Below, one piece after another: positions 35,459-44,262 of a stretch of DNA of 64,000 bases. The position numbers were made by a program, and so were the translations under genes. This DNA comes from Chryseobacterium oncorhynchi (GTDB lineage Bacteria > Bacteroidota > Bacteroidia > Flavobacteriales > Weeksellaceae): the NCBI RefSeq assembly GCF_002899895.1, contig NZ_PPEI02000002.1:496001-560000 (forward strand), in the 5' to 3' direction. Position 1 is the stretch's first letter. Each line of letters begins with the position of its first letter. Under the pieces are notes generated by a model. The model was given only the letters and a program-made list of their open reading frames with translations. It ran no database searches and was not told the origin of the DNA.

Positions 35459-35498
35459 CAAAGTTAGGAGAACAACAAAATCAATCAAATGTTTGATT
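35459..35498 (-). promoter_or_regulatory. Promoter of the efflux operon with inverted repeat at -33
   Basis: On the minus strand TTTG (35486-35489), 19 bp, TAACTTTG (35459-35466) is a consensus promoter whose -7 box ends 20 bp before the TolC ATG. Arms AATCAAA (35483-35489) and TTTGATT (35492-35498) around two bases overlap the -33 box, placing a likely regulator site exactly on it. The neighbouring AraC-type protein is the first candidate binder. Confidence 0.7.
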
Positions 35499-35527
35499 AT
35501 TGGAAAAAGATGTTCAAATGTAGGATT

Positions 35528-36373
35528 TTAGCTTTCAAACTGATGCCTGTATTGTCTAGGACTTACTTCCAGATGTTTTTTAAAAAAGTGAGAAAACGCA
35601 TACTGATCACTAAAACCAAGGATTGAAGAAATCTCTGAAACCGGCTTACTAGATGAGTTTAAAAGCACTTTTGCCTCATTAATTACAATTAAAGCAATAA
35701 TATGGCTCGCTGTTTTCCCTGTCACTTCCTTTACAACCGAAGAAAGATGTCTGGTTGTAATCGATTGCCGTTCGGCATAGAACTCCACGGTTCTTTCTGT
35801 AAGATGATATTCGGAAAGATCAGTAAGGAATACAAAAACAATCTCTTCCTGTCTAGACATCTGATTCATAGAATTATTGTCTTCCTTGGAGATGATTCCC
35901 GCCATCTGATAGCAGAAAACGGAAAAAAGATGTTCTACCATTTCCTTTTTGTACAGCATCTCAGTTTCAGAGTCAAGAATATATTTCAGGAAATTAACAC
36001 TTTTCCAGACTACTTCCATTTCTTCTTCAGGAAAAGGAACTCCTCTATTCATCTGTTGTCTGAAATAACGATAAGTAATTAATCTGTTGAATTTTAAGGA
36101 TAAAGCGGAGATGAATTCTCTTTTATAGGAAACCATTCTAGACTGAAAATCATCACTCACCGCCACGACTTCATAAATTGTCTGCGGGTCAGTTACCATA
36201 AACATATTGGCAGAAACCTCAAGATCACTAAAGTGCTGACGAAGCTTTATGGTACCGGATTTTATAAAAATAAATGCTGGATTATCAGGACGGAAAGGCT
36301 TATCGACAGCTATTCTCTCGAAAATATTACGTTGCGTAAAAATTTCAACTCCGAATTTTTCTAAGGCAGACAT
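35528..36373 (-). CDS. AraC family transcriptional regulator
   Basis: A 281-residue cytosolic regulator: an N-terminal cupin-like effector domain (about 20-140) and a C-terminal AraC double helix-turn-helix (about 180-278) with AERQSITTRHLSSVVKEVTG and the second-helix signature GFSDQYAFSHFFKKHLEVSP-RQYR. It sits 89 bp upstream of the TolC-HlyD-MFS operon on the same strand. Its effector is unknown. A complete promoter ends four bases before its ATG, which predicts a leaderless message and fixes the start. Regulation of the pump is inferred from adjacency. Confidence 0.9.
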   Translation of the reverse strand: MSALEKFGVEIFTQRNIFERIAVDKPFRPDNPAFIFIKSGTIKLRQHFSDLEVSANMFMVTDPQTIYEVVAVSDDFQSRMVSYKREFISALSLKFNRLITYRYFRQQMNRGVPFPEEEMEVVWKSVNFLKYILDSETEMLYKKEMVEHLFSVFCYQMAGIISKEDNNSMNQMSRQEEIVFVFLTDLSEYHLTERTVEFYAERQSITTRHLSSVVKEVTGKTASHIIALIVINEAKVLLNSSSKPVSEISSILGFSDQYAFSHFFKKHLEVSPRQYRHQFES

Positions 36374-36377
36374 ATCA

Positions 36378-36409
36378 CAAATGTAAGCAATCTTATCACC
36401 GATTACAAA
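36378..36409 (-). promoter_or_regulatory. Promoter of the AraC regulator gene
   Basis: On the minus strand TTTG (36406-36409), 20 bp, TACATTTG (36378-36385) is a perfect match. Only four bases separate the -7 box from the ATG at 36373, so the transcript should be leaderless. Confidence 0.75.
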
Positions 36410-36445
36410 ATTTTATTATTTTAGCAGATATCCAATTCCTCCATT

Positions 36446-36919
36446 ATGAGAAAGGTTGATTTATTATTTGTAGAATATAGTAAAAGCCATAGAAACCCCA
36501 CCAATAAGTTCATTCATTGGATTTGTGTTCCTTTGATTTTCTGTACCATTCTTGGCTTTATTTCCCTTATCCCATCACCCCATTTCTGTCTATCCTACTT
36601 CGGATGTATCAGTATTGTGAGTTTAATTGCCATTATCCTGATCAGTTTGTTTTACATCAGACTCTCCTTGTTAATTGCTTTAGTGATGGTTATTATAATG
36701 CTTTTGATGGAACATTTCATCTATCTTACCAATATCCATCTTGGTAAACAATCATGGATCGCTTATCTAAGTGTTTTTGTGATGACCTGGATCTTCCAGT
36801 TCATCGGACATAAAATAGAAGGAAAGAAACCGTCATTTCTTAAAGATCTTCAGTTCCTTTTAATAGGCCCCATATGGCTTTTGGGCTTTATTCTCAAAAA
36901 AATAGGGATCAGGTATTAA
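36446..36919 (+). CDS. Mpo1-like (DUF962) membrane protein
   Basis: A 157-residue membrane protein with about four helices and the DUF962 opening VDLLFVEYSKSHRNPTNKFIHWICVPLI (key residues E10, Y11, H15, N17, N20, H24). Later histidines occur in MEHFIYL and QFIGHKIEG. The yeast member Mpo1 is an iron-dependent dioxygenase that shortens 2-hydroxy fatty acids from phytosphingosine. Bacteria of this group make sphingolipid-like and sulfonolipid compounds, so a role in long-chain lipid turnover is reasonable but unproven. It overlaps the convergent DUF2891 gene by 4 bp and has no terminator of its own. Confidence 0.82.
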   Translation: MRKVDLLFVEYSKSHRNPTNKFIHWICVPLIFCTILGFISLIPSPHFCLSYFGCISIVSLIAIILISLFYIRLSLLIALVMVIIMLLMEHFIYLTNIHLGKQSWIAYLSVFVMTWIFQFIGHKIEGKKPSFLKDLQFLLIGPIWLLGFILKKIGIRY

Positions 36920-37983
36920 TCTTCCAAAGCATACACGGCAAAACTGGCTAACCAGTGGTCGCCACCATAGTTCCCTTGAAATAATAGAGGAAGTCCATTG
37001 GCTAAAAATACATCTGCTGTTTTCTGAAAGTCTTTTTTCAACGGATGATTAGCAGGAAGCGCTTTTGCTATCCCTTTCATACACCAGGCTTTTGAAAAGG
37101 ATAATCCTACAAGGTGAACCGTCTGATAATCGCTTAAGTCACTTACCACAGGTATTTGTTCTATATTCTCCAGACTTCTTTTTTCGTAAAAATTATTCAG
37201 CCATAGTACAAATTCCTTTTGGGGAAGAACTCTTCGCATGAGGTCTGCAATTTCAAGACTTGGCGAAAAGAAATCTGATCCATCCGGTTCCAGATATGCA
37301 GGTGTTTTCTGATCTTTCAGGAAAAAATACTTGGCTTTTTCCATTAGCTGATTTTCAAACTCATTATCTTTATTTGCTCTTGCCCAATCGAGGGCAAAGG
37401 CCATTGCGAAAGCTGTATTGGGATGAACACCGGTTCTATTTGGATAGGTTTGTTTCGGAAGATAACTCTTCCATGATGTAAGGATTCGATCAGTCAACGG
37501 CTTCAAATTCTGATGCCATATTTTAGCTTTCGGATGATCCCATCGGATAAGTTCTTCATCCAGCTTTAATATCCACGCCCAGCCATAAGTTCTTTCAAAT
37601 GTACCTGTCAGTTGATATTTTGTGAAATAATCTGCTTCTGTTTGAAGTTTTTCTTTTTGAAACGATTCATCGAGAATTTTTTCAATCTCCTTTGCATTTA
37701 GCAAATTGGGTTTTGTCTTCAAAAGTCTGGCCAGCATCCAATGTCCATGAACAGAACTATGCCAATCGAAACAACCATAAAAGCTTGGATGGAGATCTTT
37801 AGGCGTTAAAGAAACTTCCCCGGCATTATTGATAATATGCGCTGTTTTGTTCGGGTATTCCTGATTGATACAATGAAGTGGTTTATCTACCAATTTTAGG
37901 GCCATATCATCCGTAAGCTTCGGAACTTCCTGGGCATATATCAGAAATGGTGAAAACAAGAATGCTAAAAGAGTTTTTCTCAT
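36916..37983 (-). CDS. DUF2891 family protein, exported
   Basis: A 355-residue protein with a signal peptide (MRKTLLAFLFSPFLIYAQ) and an all-helical domain typical of DUF2891. Conserved stretches include HPSFYGCFDWHSSVHGHWML (residues about 65-84), FERTYGWAWILKL, and near the C-terminus GDHWLASFAVYALED. The pattern of paired aromatic and His residues lining helices resembles (alpha/alpha)6 barrel enzymes acting on carbohydrates, but no activity is established for the family. Its 3' end overlaps the convergent Mpo1-like gene by 4 bp. Confidence 0.85.
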   Translation of the reverse strand: MRKTLLAFLFSPFLIYAQEVPKLTDDMALKLVDKPLHCINQEYPNKTAHIINNAGEVSLTPKDLHPSFYGCFDWHSSVHGHWMLARLLKTKPNLLNAKEIEKILDESFQKEKLQTEADYFTKYQLTGTFERTYGWAWILKLDEELIRWDHPKAKIWHQNLKPLTDRILTSWKSYLPKQTYPNRTGVHPNTAFAMAFALDWARANKDNEFENQLMEKAKYFFLKDQKTPAYLEPDGSDFFSPSLEIADLMRRVLPQKEFVLWLNNFYEKRSLENIEQIPVVSDLSDYQTVHLVGLSFSKAWCMKGIAKALPANHPLKKDFQKTADVFLANGLPLLFQGNYGGDHWLASFAVYALED

Positions 37984-38120
37984 GTATTAAAAATAGAAAA
38001 TAATGTAAGCTCTTTCCAACTTTTATTGAAATTAAAGCATCTTTATTATATAAACCAAAATTGTTTTAAAAATTTAACACATTAAAGCATACTTTTTGAT
38101 AACATTCATAAAAACTGTTC

Positions 38121-38996
38121 ATGAAAAATCTATTTTTGTTACTATTCTGCCTTTCTTTGAGCAATTGCAGTAAATCCGGTTCAAATAAACATTCTGTAAA
38201 TGCAGAAATCATTGATATTATTCCCGAAAGTAAAGCTAGCTCCTCGTACCAGATTCGTCCACCTAGCGCTATTTCAGAAAAACTTGAAAAGGATACTAAA
38301 AGTTCTGATGCGCCCAGAAAAACAGATACAATCTCCAGAAAGATTATTAAAAATGGAGATATGAGAATTCAGATTGGAGATATTAAAAAAGCACAAACAC
38401 AGGTTAATGACATCCTAAAAAGCAATAAAGCCTATATCCAAAATGAAGAGTTTAAAAATACAGATGTAGATGAAAATCTGGATCTTACCATTCGGGTTCC
38501 TCACAAAAATTTTGATGCGCTTGTTAATTCCTTTTCCAATGGCGTGGGTTCTGTCTTATCAAAAAACATTTCCTCTGATGATGTAACGGAGGAATATACA
38601 GATGTTTCCATTAAACTAGCCAACAAGAGAATTTATCTTGAAAAATATCGTGATATGCTCAGAAATGCAGCTACTACAAAAGATATGCTTGAGATTCAGG
38701 AAAACATCCGGGAGCTGGAAGATGAAATTGATGTATCTGAGGGCAGGCTCCGATTTATTGATGATCGAGTGAATTACAGCACTTTAAATTTGAGTCTGTA
38801 TAAAGAAAAAGTGAGAAGCTCAGCTACTTCAAAGGTTGGTTTTGGAAGTCGTTTTGTAGATTCTCTAACTGAGGGCTGGAACAGTTTTGTAGGTTTTCTA
38901 CTGGGAATGGTTTCATTATGGCCTTTCTTTTTGCTTATTCCAATCATTATCGTTCTTTGGAGAAAATGGAGATCAAAGAAAAAAGATAAAAATTGA
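38121..38996 (+). CDS. DUF4349 lipoprotein with coiled coil and C-terminal membrane helix
   Basis: A 291-residue envelope protein. The signal ends in a lipobox (SLSNC, lipidated Cys16), a low-complexity Ser-rich stretch follows, and the DUF4349 domain starts at about residue 70 (IIKNGDMRIQIGDIKKA). A coiled coil (about 165-215, with MLEIQENIRELEDEIDVSEG) and a final helix (about 258-282) with a basic tail (KWRSKKKDKN) close the protein. The family is widespread in Gram-positive and Bacteroidota membranes without a known function. Monocistronic, with a bidirectional terminator downstream. Confidence 0.85.
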   Translation: MKNLFLLLFCLSLSNCSKSGSNKHSVNAEIIDIIPESKASSSYQIRPPSAISEKLEKDTKSSDAPRKTDTISRKIIKNGDMRIQIGDIKKAQTQVNDILKSNKAYIQNEEFKNTDVDENLDLTIRVPHKNFDALVNSFSNGVGSVLSKNISSDDVTEEYTDVSIKLANKRIYLEKYRDMLRNAATTKDMLEIQENIRELEDEIDVSEGRLRFIDDRVNYSTLNLSLYKEKVRSSATSKVGFGSRFVDSLTEGWNSFVGFLLGMVSLWPFFLLIPIIIVLWRKWRSKKKDKN

Positions 38997-39086
38997 TCTG
39001 TTAAAAATCAATAACAATGCAATAATCCTGTTAGCAGCTATTAAATATTTTTCAAAAAAGAGAATTTAAAAATAGCTAAAACAATA

Positions 39087-39121
39087 AAAAGCCACCTTAT
39101 CCTAAAGGTGGCTTTTATTTT
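39087..39121. terminator. Bidirectional terminator
   Basis: Perfect 12-bp arms AAAAGCCACCTT and AAGGTGGCTTTT with a six-base loop sit between the convergent DUF4349 and LPMO genes, with A/T runs on both sides. Confidence 0.9.
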
Positions 39122-39134
39122 CTATATTCTTTTA

Positions 39135-40937
39135 TTATTTTCTAATGGTTTTGGTGATACTGCTGCCATCTTTATAAAGGATTTTCACAAAATAGATTCC
39201 AGACTGAAGGCGGTTGATATCCATATTGTTCTTTCCTGGATTCATAAAAGTCATTAACTGAAGTCCGTGAGGAGTAATAACATCTACTCTACTAATTTTA
39301 CCATAGTAGCTTTCAGGTACAAAATTGATCATATGCCCGGATATGGTCACTGAAAGATCATTCTCTTTATTTACAAGAGCTAATGTTTTACAGCTCTGAC
39401 TTTCATTACAATCGCTTACAATTTTCCAAACAGCATTACTTGCTGGTGCTTCTCCCGGATTAGCATACCATTTGTTTTCCCAGATTTTACAAGCATGGAA
39501 TACTTTTGTTCCTACTGTTGGATAAGTTTTTGCAGGGTTATATTCTTGTGCTCCACAATAGATCATCGGACCGCTTGATTCACAACCAGGTCCTTCTGTG
39601 CATGCACTTACTTCTTCCCATACCATGTTGGTTCCCGGCATTTCTCCCGGATTCGCATACCATTTATTTTTCCATATTTTGCAAGAATAAAAAACTTTTA
39701 CTCCAGCTGTAGGATATGCATTGACAGCATTATACTGCTCTGCTCCGCAATAGGATTGACCATTCCCTGATGTAACTTTCTTCGTTCTGACTTTTAATTC
39801 ATTACTCATATCAGAGAGCTGATTGTTCATGGCAACAGATTTAACTGTATAAAGATATTCTGTGTCCTGCGCCAAACCTGTTCGTAAAAAGCTTGTTTGT
39901 ACCGTTTCTCCTACCTTGATTCCATTTTCAAAAATCTGGTAATTTTTAATTCCCTGGGAGTGGGTAGAAGCCATCCACATGAGTGAAACTGAGTTTTCAG
40001 TAACCGCCATTGAGTGGAGGTTGGATGGTGCCGTAGGTTTTTCAAGTGTCCCCTCAGTGTTTGTTTTCACATTGAGTGGCGTGCTTTTTCCTGAAGTAAG
40101 CCCAGAAGAACCTTTCGCCTGTACCTCATATGTATAAACCGTATTAGCAGTTAAACCAGTGTCTTCAAATGACGCTCCGCTTACCTGCTGAATATTTTGT
40201 CCATTGCGGAAAATATTGTAAGATACAGCATCTGACTGCGGAGTCCAGCTTATTTTAGCAGAAGAACTGGTTACTCCAAACTGTGTTAATCCTGTAGGAG
40301 TCGCAGGTGCCGAAACTCCTGTTCCGGAGGTTACGTTAACGTCAATCACATTATAGAATGCATTGACGGTATCTGCTACATCCCAAACTGCTAAAATTAT
40401 ATGATAACCTGTACGGTTAGCAGGAACAGTAATCTGATGAGAAACATTATCTTGTGGTGGTGTCCCATTATGTGCAACAGTACCAATGAGTTCAAGATCC
40501 TGACGGGAAAGAGGTTTATTGGGGTCCCAGCCTTGCTTTGTCATGTAATAATGCCATTTTGCAGTCGCGTGATACGCCGAGTATTTCCAGATAAAGGCAT
40601 TCACACCTGTGGTGATATTGGTTTTCTTCCAACGATCAGCAGTTTGGAGATCCAGTGTAGTGTCTCCTCCTATACTTCCATTAGCGGAAGCAATCTTTCC
40701 ATCTGCCGGACCCAATGCAGGAAAGCCTTTTGGTGCTTCCAGAGATCCGGGTTCATTAATAATGGATCCATAGATGCTAAATGCTGTAGAATAACCGAGT
40801 GTAGCCTTATCCAGACTTCCTTGATATCCTCGTGAGGCCGGACTCATTACATATCCGTGTGCAGACAAATGAATTAAAGAAGGTACCAGTATGGCCAGGA
40901 TCAGCAATACCGGAAAAAAAATTTTGCGTGTCATCAT
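39135..40937 (-). CDS. Secreted AA10 chitin-active lytic polysaccharide monooxygenase with FN3, chitin-binding and T9SS domains
   Basis: A 600-residue copper enzyme that cleaves crystalline chitin (or cellulose) oxidatively. Signal cleavage after Ala26 exposes His27 (HGYVMSP), the N-terminal half of the histidine brace; His123 in YHATAKWHYYMT is the second half. The AA10 domain runs to about 203, followed by two fibronectin type III domains (about 212-295 and 303-388). Two near-identical CBM5/12-like modules follow (YCGAEQYN... and YCGAQEYN..., each with KIWxNKWYANPGE). A C-terminal beta domain of about 80 residues ends GIYFVKILYKDGSSITKTIRK and is a type IX secretion sorting tail. Monocistronic. 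Confidence 0.93.
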   Translation of the reverse strand: MMTRKIFFPVLLILAILVPSLIHLSAHGYVMSPASRGYQGSLDKATLGYSTAFSIYGSIINEPGSLEAPKGFPALGPADGKIASANGSIGGDTTLDLQTADRWKKTNITTGVNAFIWKYSAYHATAKWHYYMTKQGWDPNKPLSRQDLELIGTVAHNGTPPQDNVSHQITVPANRTGYHIILAVWDVADTVNAFYNVIDVNVTSGTGVSAPATPTGLTQFGVTSSSAKISWTPQSDAVSYNIFRNGQNIQQVSGASFEDTGLTANTVYTYEVQAKGSSGLTSGKSTPLNVKTNTEGTLEKPTAPSNLHSMAVTENSVSLMWMASTHSQGIKNYQIFENGIKVGETVQTSFLRTGLAQDTEYLYTVKSVAMNNQLSDMSNELKVRTKKVTSGNGQSYCGAEQYNAVNAYPTAGVKVFYSCKIWKNKWYANPGEMPGTNMVWEEVSACTEGPGCESSGPMIYCGAQEYNPAKTYPTVGTKVFHACKIWENKWYANPGEAPASNAVWKIVSDCNESQSCKTLALVNKENDLSVTISGHMINFVPESYYGKISRVDVITPHGLQLMTFMNPGKNNMDINRLQSGIYFVKILYKDGSSITKTIRK

Positions 40938-41094
40938 ATTTAAATTTTTGGTGTTGATTTTATCAGATCAATTGTACATACAACTGAATTTTTAAACTAT
41001 TGTATTCTAAATAATTAAAGAAACACAAAGGATATTAGCTGAAATACATAAAAAAAACAAATTATAAAATATTTAATAAAAATTCAATTAAACA

Positions 41095-41169
41095 ATATAT
41101 ATATGTTAATATTTAAATTTAAAACAAACAATAACAATTCATAACATATTATTATTAACATATATATAT
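41095..41169. repeat. 17-bp inverted repeat, 41-bp spacer
   Basis: The sequence ATATATATATGTTAATA at 41095-41111 is perfectly complementary to 41153-41169. The arms are AT-only apart from one G/C pair, so chance pairing in this AT-rich region is possible, but the GTTAA/TTAAC core is kept exactly. Confidence 0.5.
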
Positions 41170-41329
41170 CACCATTTAAAACATAAATATATAAAAATTA
41201 AATAAATTAATCACATATTATTGAAATAAAATTAATACGAATCAACGCTAAACAGAATGAAAATAGAAAATGAAAGCATAAGCACTCTTAGTTCTATGAT
41301 TTTTAAGGAATTAAAGAAATATCTTTTTT

Positions 41330-41376
41330 AAAGACAAAAAAAAAGGCTGGGAGAATTGATCATTCTCTCAGCCTTT
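41330..41376 (-). terminator. Intrinsic terminator of rsmI
   Basis: A 15-bp stem (41342-41356 with 41362-41376, one GU pair) and five-base loop is followed on the minus strand by nine T, 50 bp after the rsmI stop. Confidence 0.9.
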
Positions 41377-41426
41377 ATATCTTAAAGACTTTTATCTTCA
41401 AAGTTTATAATCTAATGGAGTAAAAC

Positions 41427-42125
41427 TTATTTCCCTAGCACAAATACGGCAGGAATTTTATGAAGTTCCAGCTTTTGTTTTTGCCAGTCTTTTATGGTTT
41501 TTGTACTGATAAACTCATGTTCCGGGTCATTGATATTGGCAGCAATACACAGCTTTGTATTAGGTGATAAAAACTTTGTAAGGTCTTCAAAAAGTGCATT
41601 ATTTCTGTAAGGAGTTTCCATAAAAATCTGTGAATAGCCGGTCTTCTGAACCATTCCTTCCAGATGTTGGATTTGTTTCTTTTTCTCACCTTTATCAATG
41701 GGAAGATACCCATGAAATGTAAATTCCTGTCCGTTAAATCCACTGGAAATCAATGCTAAAATAATAGATGATGGTCCTGAAATAGGAATTACTCTAATGT
41801 TTTTTTCGTGGCACCACTTTACAATTAAATTCCCTGGATCTGCAATACACGGCAAGCCTGCCTCTGACAGCAACCCGAAGTCCTGCCCTTTCATCATCAG
41901 CTCCTGAGCTTCTTTAATATCAGCATTCTCTGTATATTTATCCAACAGGAATAGTTTCAGATCTGCCTGTTTCTTTTCCGGAGCAAAGAATTTAACCACT
42001 TTTCTGGCTGTTTTTTCATTTTCTACAAAGAAGTAATCAGTTTGCATGATATAATCCTTTATAACAGGTGAAAAATGAGTGATAGAAGTATTTTCAGATA
42101 GGTAAGCTGGAAGTAAAAAAAGCAT
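41427..42125 (-). CDS. rsmI: RsmI-type SAM-dependent methyltransferase (tetrapyrrole methylase fold)
   Basis: A 232-residue cytosolic enzyme of the family that 2'-O-methylates C1402 of 16S rRNA. The tetrapyrrole methylase fold is visible from GLLSEAGLPCIADPGNLIV (about 84-102), the signature ISGPSSIILALISSGF (about 114-129), FHGYLP and the TPYRNN motif (about 168). The N-terminus MLFLLPAYLSENT is somewhat shorter and different from E. coli RsmI, as in other Bacteroidota homologues, so a related rRNA target is possible. It lies 18 bp downstream of the LMW-PTP gene and ends the unit. Confidence 0.85.
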   Translation of the reverse strand: MLFLLPAYLSENTSITHFSPVIKDYIMQTDYFFVENEKTARKVVKFFAPEKKQADLKLFLLDKYTENADIKEAQELMMKGQDFGLLSEAGLPCIADPGNLIVKWCHEKNIRVIPISGPSSIILALISSGFNGQEFTFHGYLPIDKGEKKKQIQHLEGMVQKTGYSQIFMETPYRNNALFEDLTKFLSPNTKLCIAANINDPEHEFISTKTIKDWQKQKLELHKIPAVFVLGK

Positions 42126-42143
42126 AGGAAGTTAATTAAAAAT

Positions 42144-42614
42144 TTATGAATTTAAATGATGAGTTTGATTGGTCAGATGGGCTGCTATTTGATGACAACC
42201 TGCATCCAATAACTGAAAAACTTTTTCGAAGTCTTCCATTCCACCCCAATACGGATCTGGAACTTCAGTATTTTTATATTCTCCGGCGGCCTCTAAAAAC
42301 AACGATATTTTTTTTCGTTCTTCTTCATTTTTAGCCTTGGAAATAACATCTTTGTATACACTGGCATCCATGCAATAGATTTGATCAAAAATCTCAAAAT
42401 CGGCTCTTGTAATAGGTCTTGACTTCTGCTTGGAAATATCAATATTATGATTAGCAGCAGTTTTAACAGCTCTTTTATCAGGATGCTCTCCTTCGTGCAT
42501 GGAAATAGTTCCGGCAGAGTCTACCAAAAAATCCTGTGGGAGTTTTGCTTTCATTATTCCCTCTGCTAAAGGGCTTCTGCATATATTACCCAGACAGACC
42601 ATCAAAATTTTCAT
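42144..42614 (-). CDS. Low-molecular-weight protein-tyrosine-phosphatase family protein
   Basis: A 156-residue cytosolic phosphatase of the LMW-PTP family. The P-loop CLGNICRSPLAEG gives Cys7 and Arg13, and the general acid Asp is in VPDPYWGG near residue 121. The ATG at 42614 starts directly at the family N-terminus (MKILMVCLGN); an upstream in-frame ATG at 42662 would add 16 unrelated residues. It is 111 bp after dnaA, behind a terminator-like hairpin, and 18 bp before rsmI. Substrates may be phosphotyrosine proteins or small arsenate-like molecules; context does not decide. Confidence 0.92.
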   Translation of the reverse strand: MKILMVCLGNICRSPLAEGIMKAKLPQDFLVDSAGTISMHEGEHPDKRAVKTAANHNIDISKQKSRPITRADFEIFDQIYCMDASVYKDVISKAKNEEERKKISLFLEAAGEYKNTEVPDPYWGGMEDFEKVFQLLDAGCHQIAAHLTNQTHHLNS

Positions 42615-42663
42615 AATTCTATAATTGAAAGGGGTTAAAAGATATTCTATTGTATGTGACAAA

Positions 42664-42702
42664 ACTAAATAAAAAATGAAGAATACAACGATTCTCCATT
42701 TT
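42664..42702 (-). terminator. Terminator of dnaA
   Basis: Twelve-base arms (42673-42684 and 42691-42702, one GU pair) with a six-base loop; on the minus strand followed by TTTTATTTAG. It lies 24 bp after the dnaA stop. Confidence 0.75.
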
Positions 42703-42725
42703 AAATTATTTTGGTTTAAGAATGA

Positions 42726-44180
42726 TTACTGTTTGATTCTTTCAGTAAGATCCTTAACGTATTTCTTAATTTCTTTATCAATTTTTGAAACATCCTTGAT
42801 GGTATCACAAGCATACATTACTGTTGAGTGATCCTTACCTCCCATTTCTTCACCGATCTTAGTAAATGTAGAATTGGTGAATGCTTTTGAGAAATACATC
42901 GCCAACTGTCTTGGTAATGCGATCTCTCTTTTTCTTGTCTTGGAAAGAAGCTGTTCTTTTTTGATTCCAAAATAGTCGCACACTACTTCCTGAATGTAAG
43001 GAATGTTGATTACTTTCTTTTGGTTGGCAGCAATTCTGCTGATAGTTTCCTTTAATAGTTCAAGACTTAAGTCTCTCTTATATACTGTAGAATATGCAAT
43101 TACCGAGTTGATTACCCCGATTAGCTCTCTTACGTTAGTTTTTGCTTCTGCAGCAAGGAAATCAAGCATGTCTCCCGGAAGAACAATTCCGTCTCTGCTT
43201 AACTTATCTTCAATGATTTGTCTTCTTGTAGATAAATCCGGAGATTTTATTTCTGCAGAAAGTCCCCATTTGAAACGGGAAACAATTCTATCCTGAATAT
43301 CCATGATATCTGCCGGAGCTTTATCTGAAGTTAAGATGATCTGCTTTCCATTCTGATGCAGGTGATCGAAAATATGGAAAAAGCTATCCTGAGTTGCAGA
43401 TTTTCCTGATAAGAACTGAATATCATCTATAATCAGTACATCTACCATTTGATAGAAGTTTGCAAATTCTGTTTGCTTATGAGCTTTTGCAGCTGAAATA
43501 AACTGTTGGATGAATTTTTCTGAAGATAGGTAAAGTACTACTTTGTCCGGAAACTGGTTCTTTACTTCAAGACCAACTGCCTGACCTAAGTGAGTTTTTC
43601 CAACTCCATAACCTCCGTATAAAAATAATGGGTTAAATGCTGTAGCTCCTGGTCTTTTAGCAATGGATCTTGCCACAGTAGCTGCAAATTTATTGCTTTC
43701 TCCTTCTACATAACTATCAAATGAATAATCTGGTTTCAGATTAGAATCAATATTTACTTTTCTTATTCCAGGGACCACGAAAGGGTTTACAATATTTGCT
43801 GAAAATCCTTGTGGCATTGTTTCTTGCGTTTTTGGAGTAGGAACACTTTGTCCCTTCATATTCATGGTAACCGGTTTTTCCTCACCTTTTGGTCTGTTTT
43901 CCATTACGGAATACCATAGTTTAACTCCTTTTCCTACATTTTTCTTCAGGGCAGCAGAAAGCAAGGACAAGTAATTATCCTCAATGTATTCCTTGTAAAA
44001 ATCGCTCGGTACGATAAGTGTAAGGTTATTAGCTACTAACGAAAGTGGCTGTACCTTATCAAATAACATATCGAAAGATTTTTCAAGTTTCTTCAGGTCA
44101 GAATTATCTTCAGCTGCGTTCAAGTTATCACGCATAAACTGAAGGCACTTCTGCCATATCATCATTAAATTGTCATCCAT
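42726..44180 (-). CDS. dnaA: Chromosomal replication initiator protein DnaA
   Basis: A 484-residue AAA+ initiator. Domain I spans about 1-95, a Pro/Thr-rich linker about 96-145, and the ATPase starts near 150. Walker A GGYGVGKTHL is at 189-198 and Walker B IIDDIQF with Asp252-Asp253 follows. Domain IV ends with the DnaA-box signature KDHSTVMYACDTI near 455. It opens oriC and also acts as a transcription factor. No cluster of TTATCCACA-like boxes is visible on either side, so the origin is not obviously adjacent here, as in some other Bacteroidota. Flanked by the LMW-PTP gene and a divergent thioesterase. Confidence 0.97.
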   Translation of the reverse strand: MDDNLMMIWQKCLQFMRDNLNAAEDNSDLKKLEKSFDMLFDKVQPLSLVANNLTLIVPSDFYKEYIEDNYLSLLSAALKKNVGKGVKLWYSVMENRPKGEEKPVTMNMKGQSVPTPKTQETMPQGFSANIVNPFVVPGIRKVNIDSNLKPDYSFDSYVEGESNKFAATVARSIAKRPGATAFNPLFLYGGYGVGKTHLGQAVGLEVKNQFPDKVVLYLSSEKFIQQFISAAKAHKQTEFANFYQMVDVLIIDDIQFLSGKSATQDSFFHIFDHLHQNGKQIILTSDKAPADIMDIQDRIVSRFKWGLSAEIKSPDLSTRRQIIEDKLSRDGIVLPGDMLDFLAAEAKTNVRELIGVINSVIAYSTVYKRDLSLELLKETISRIAANQKKVINIPYIQEVVCDYFGIKKEQLLSKTRKREIALPRQLAMYFSKAFTNSTFTKIGEEMGGKDHSTVMYACDTIKDVSKIDKEIKKYVKDLTERIKQ

Positions 44181-44262
44181 TTTTATGCCCTGATTATTCT
44201 TTGTTTGTACTGTTTTTTAGAAGGAAGACAAAGGTCCAATATTTTCTTTTCAAAAAAAAATA

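Larger units (their letters stand above)
40938..41426. other. AT-rich intergenic region upstream of the LPMO gene
   Basis: This 489-bp spacer is extremely AT-rich. It contains a widely spaced 17-bp inverted repeat (41095-41169) and, at its far end, the terminator of the rsmI gene (41330-41376). I find no credible open frame. It must also carry the LPMO promoter, which I cannot place with confidence. Confidence 0.6.
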
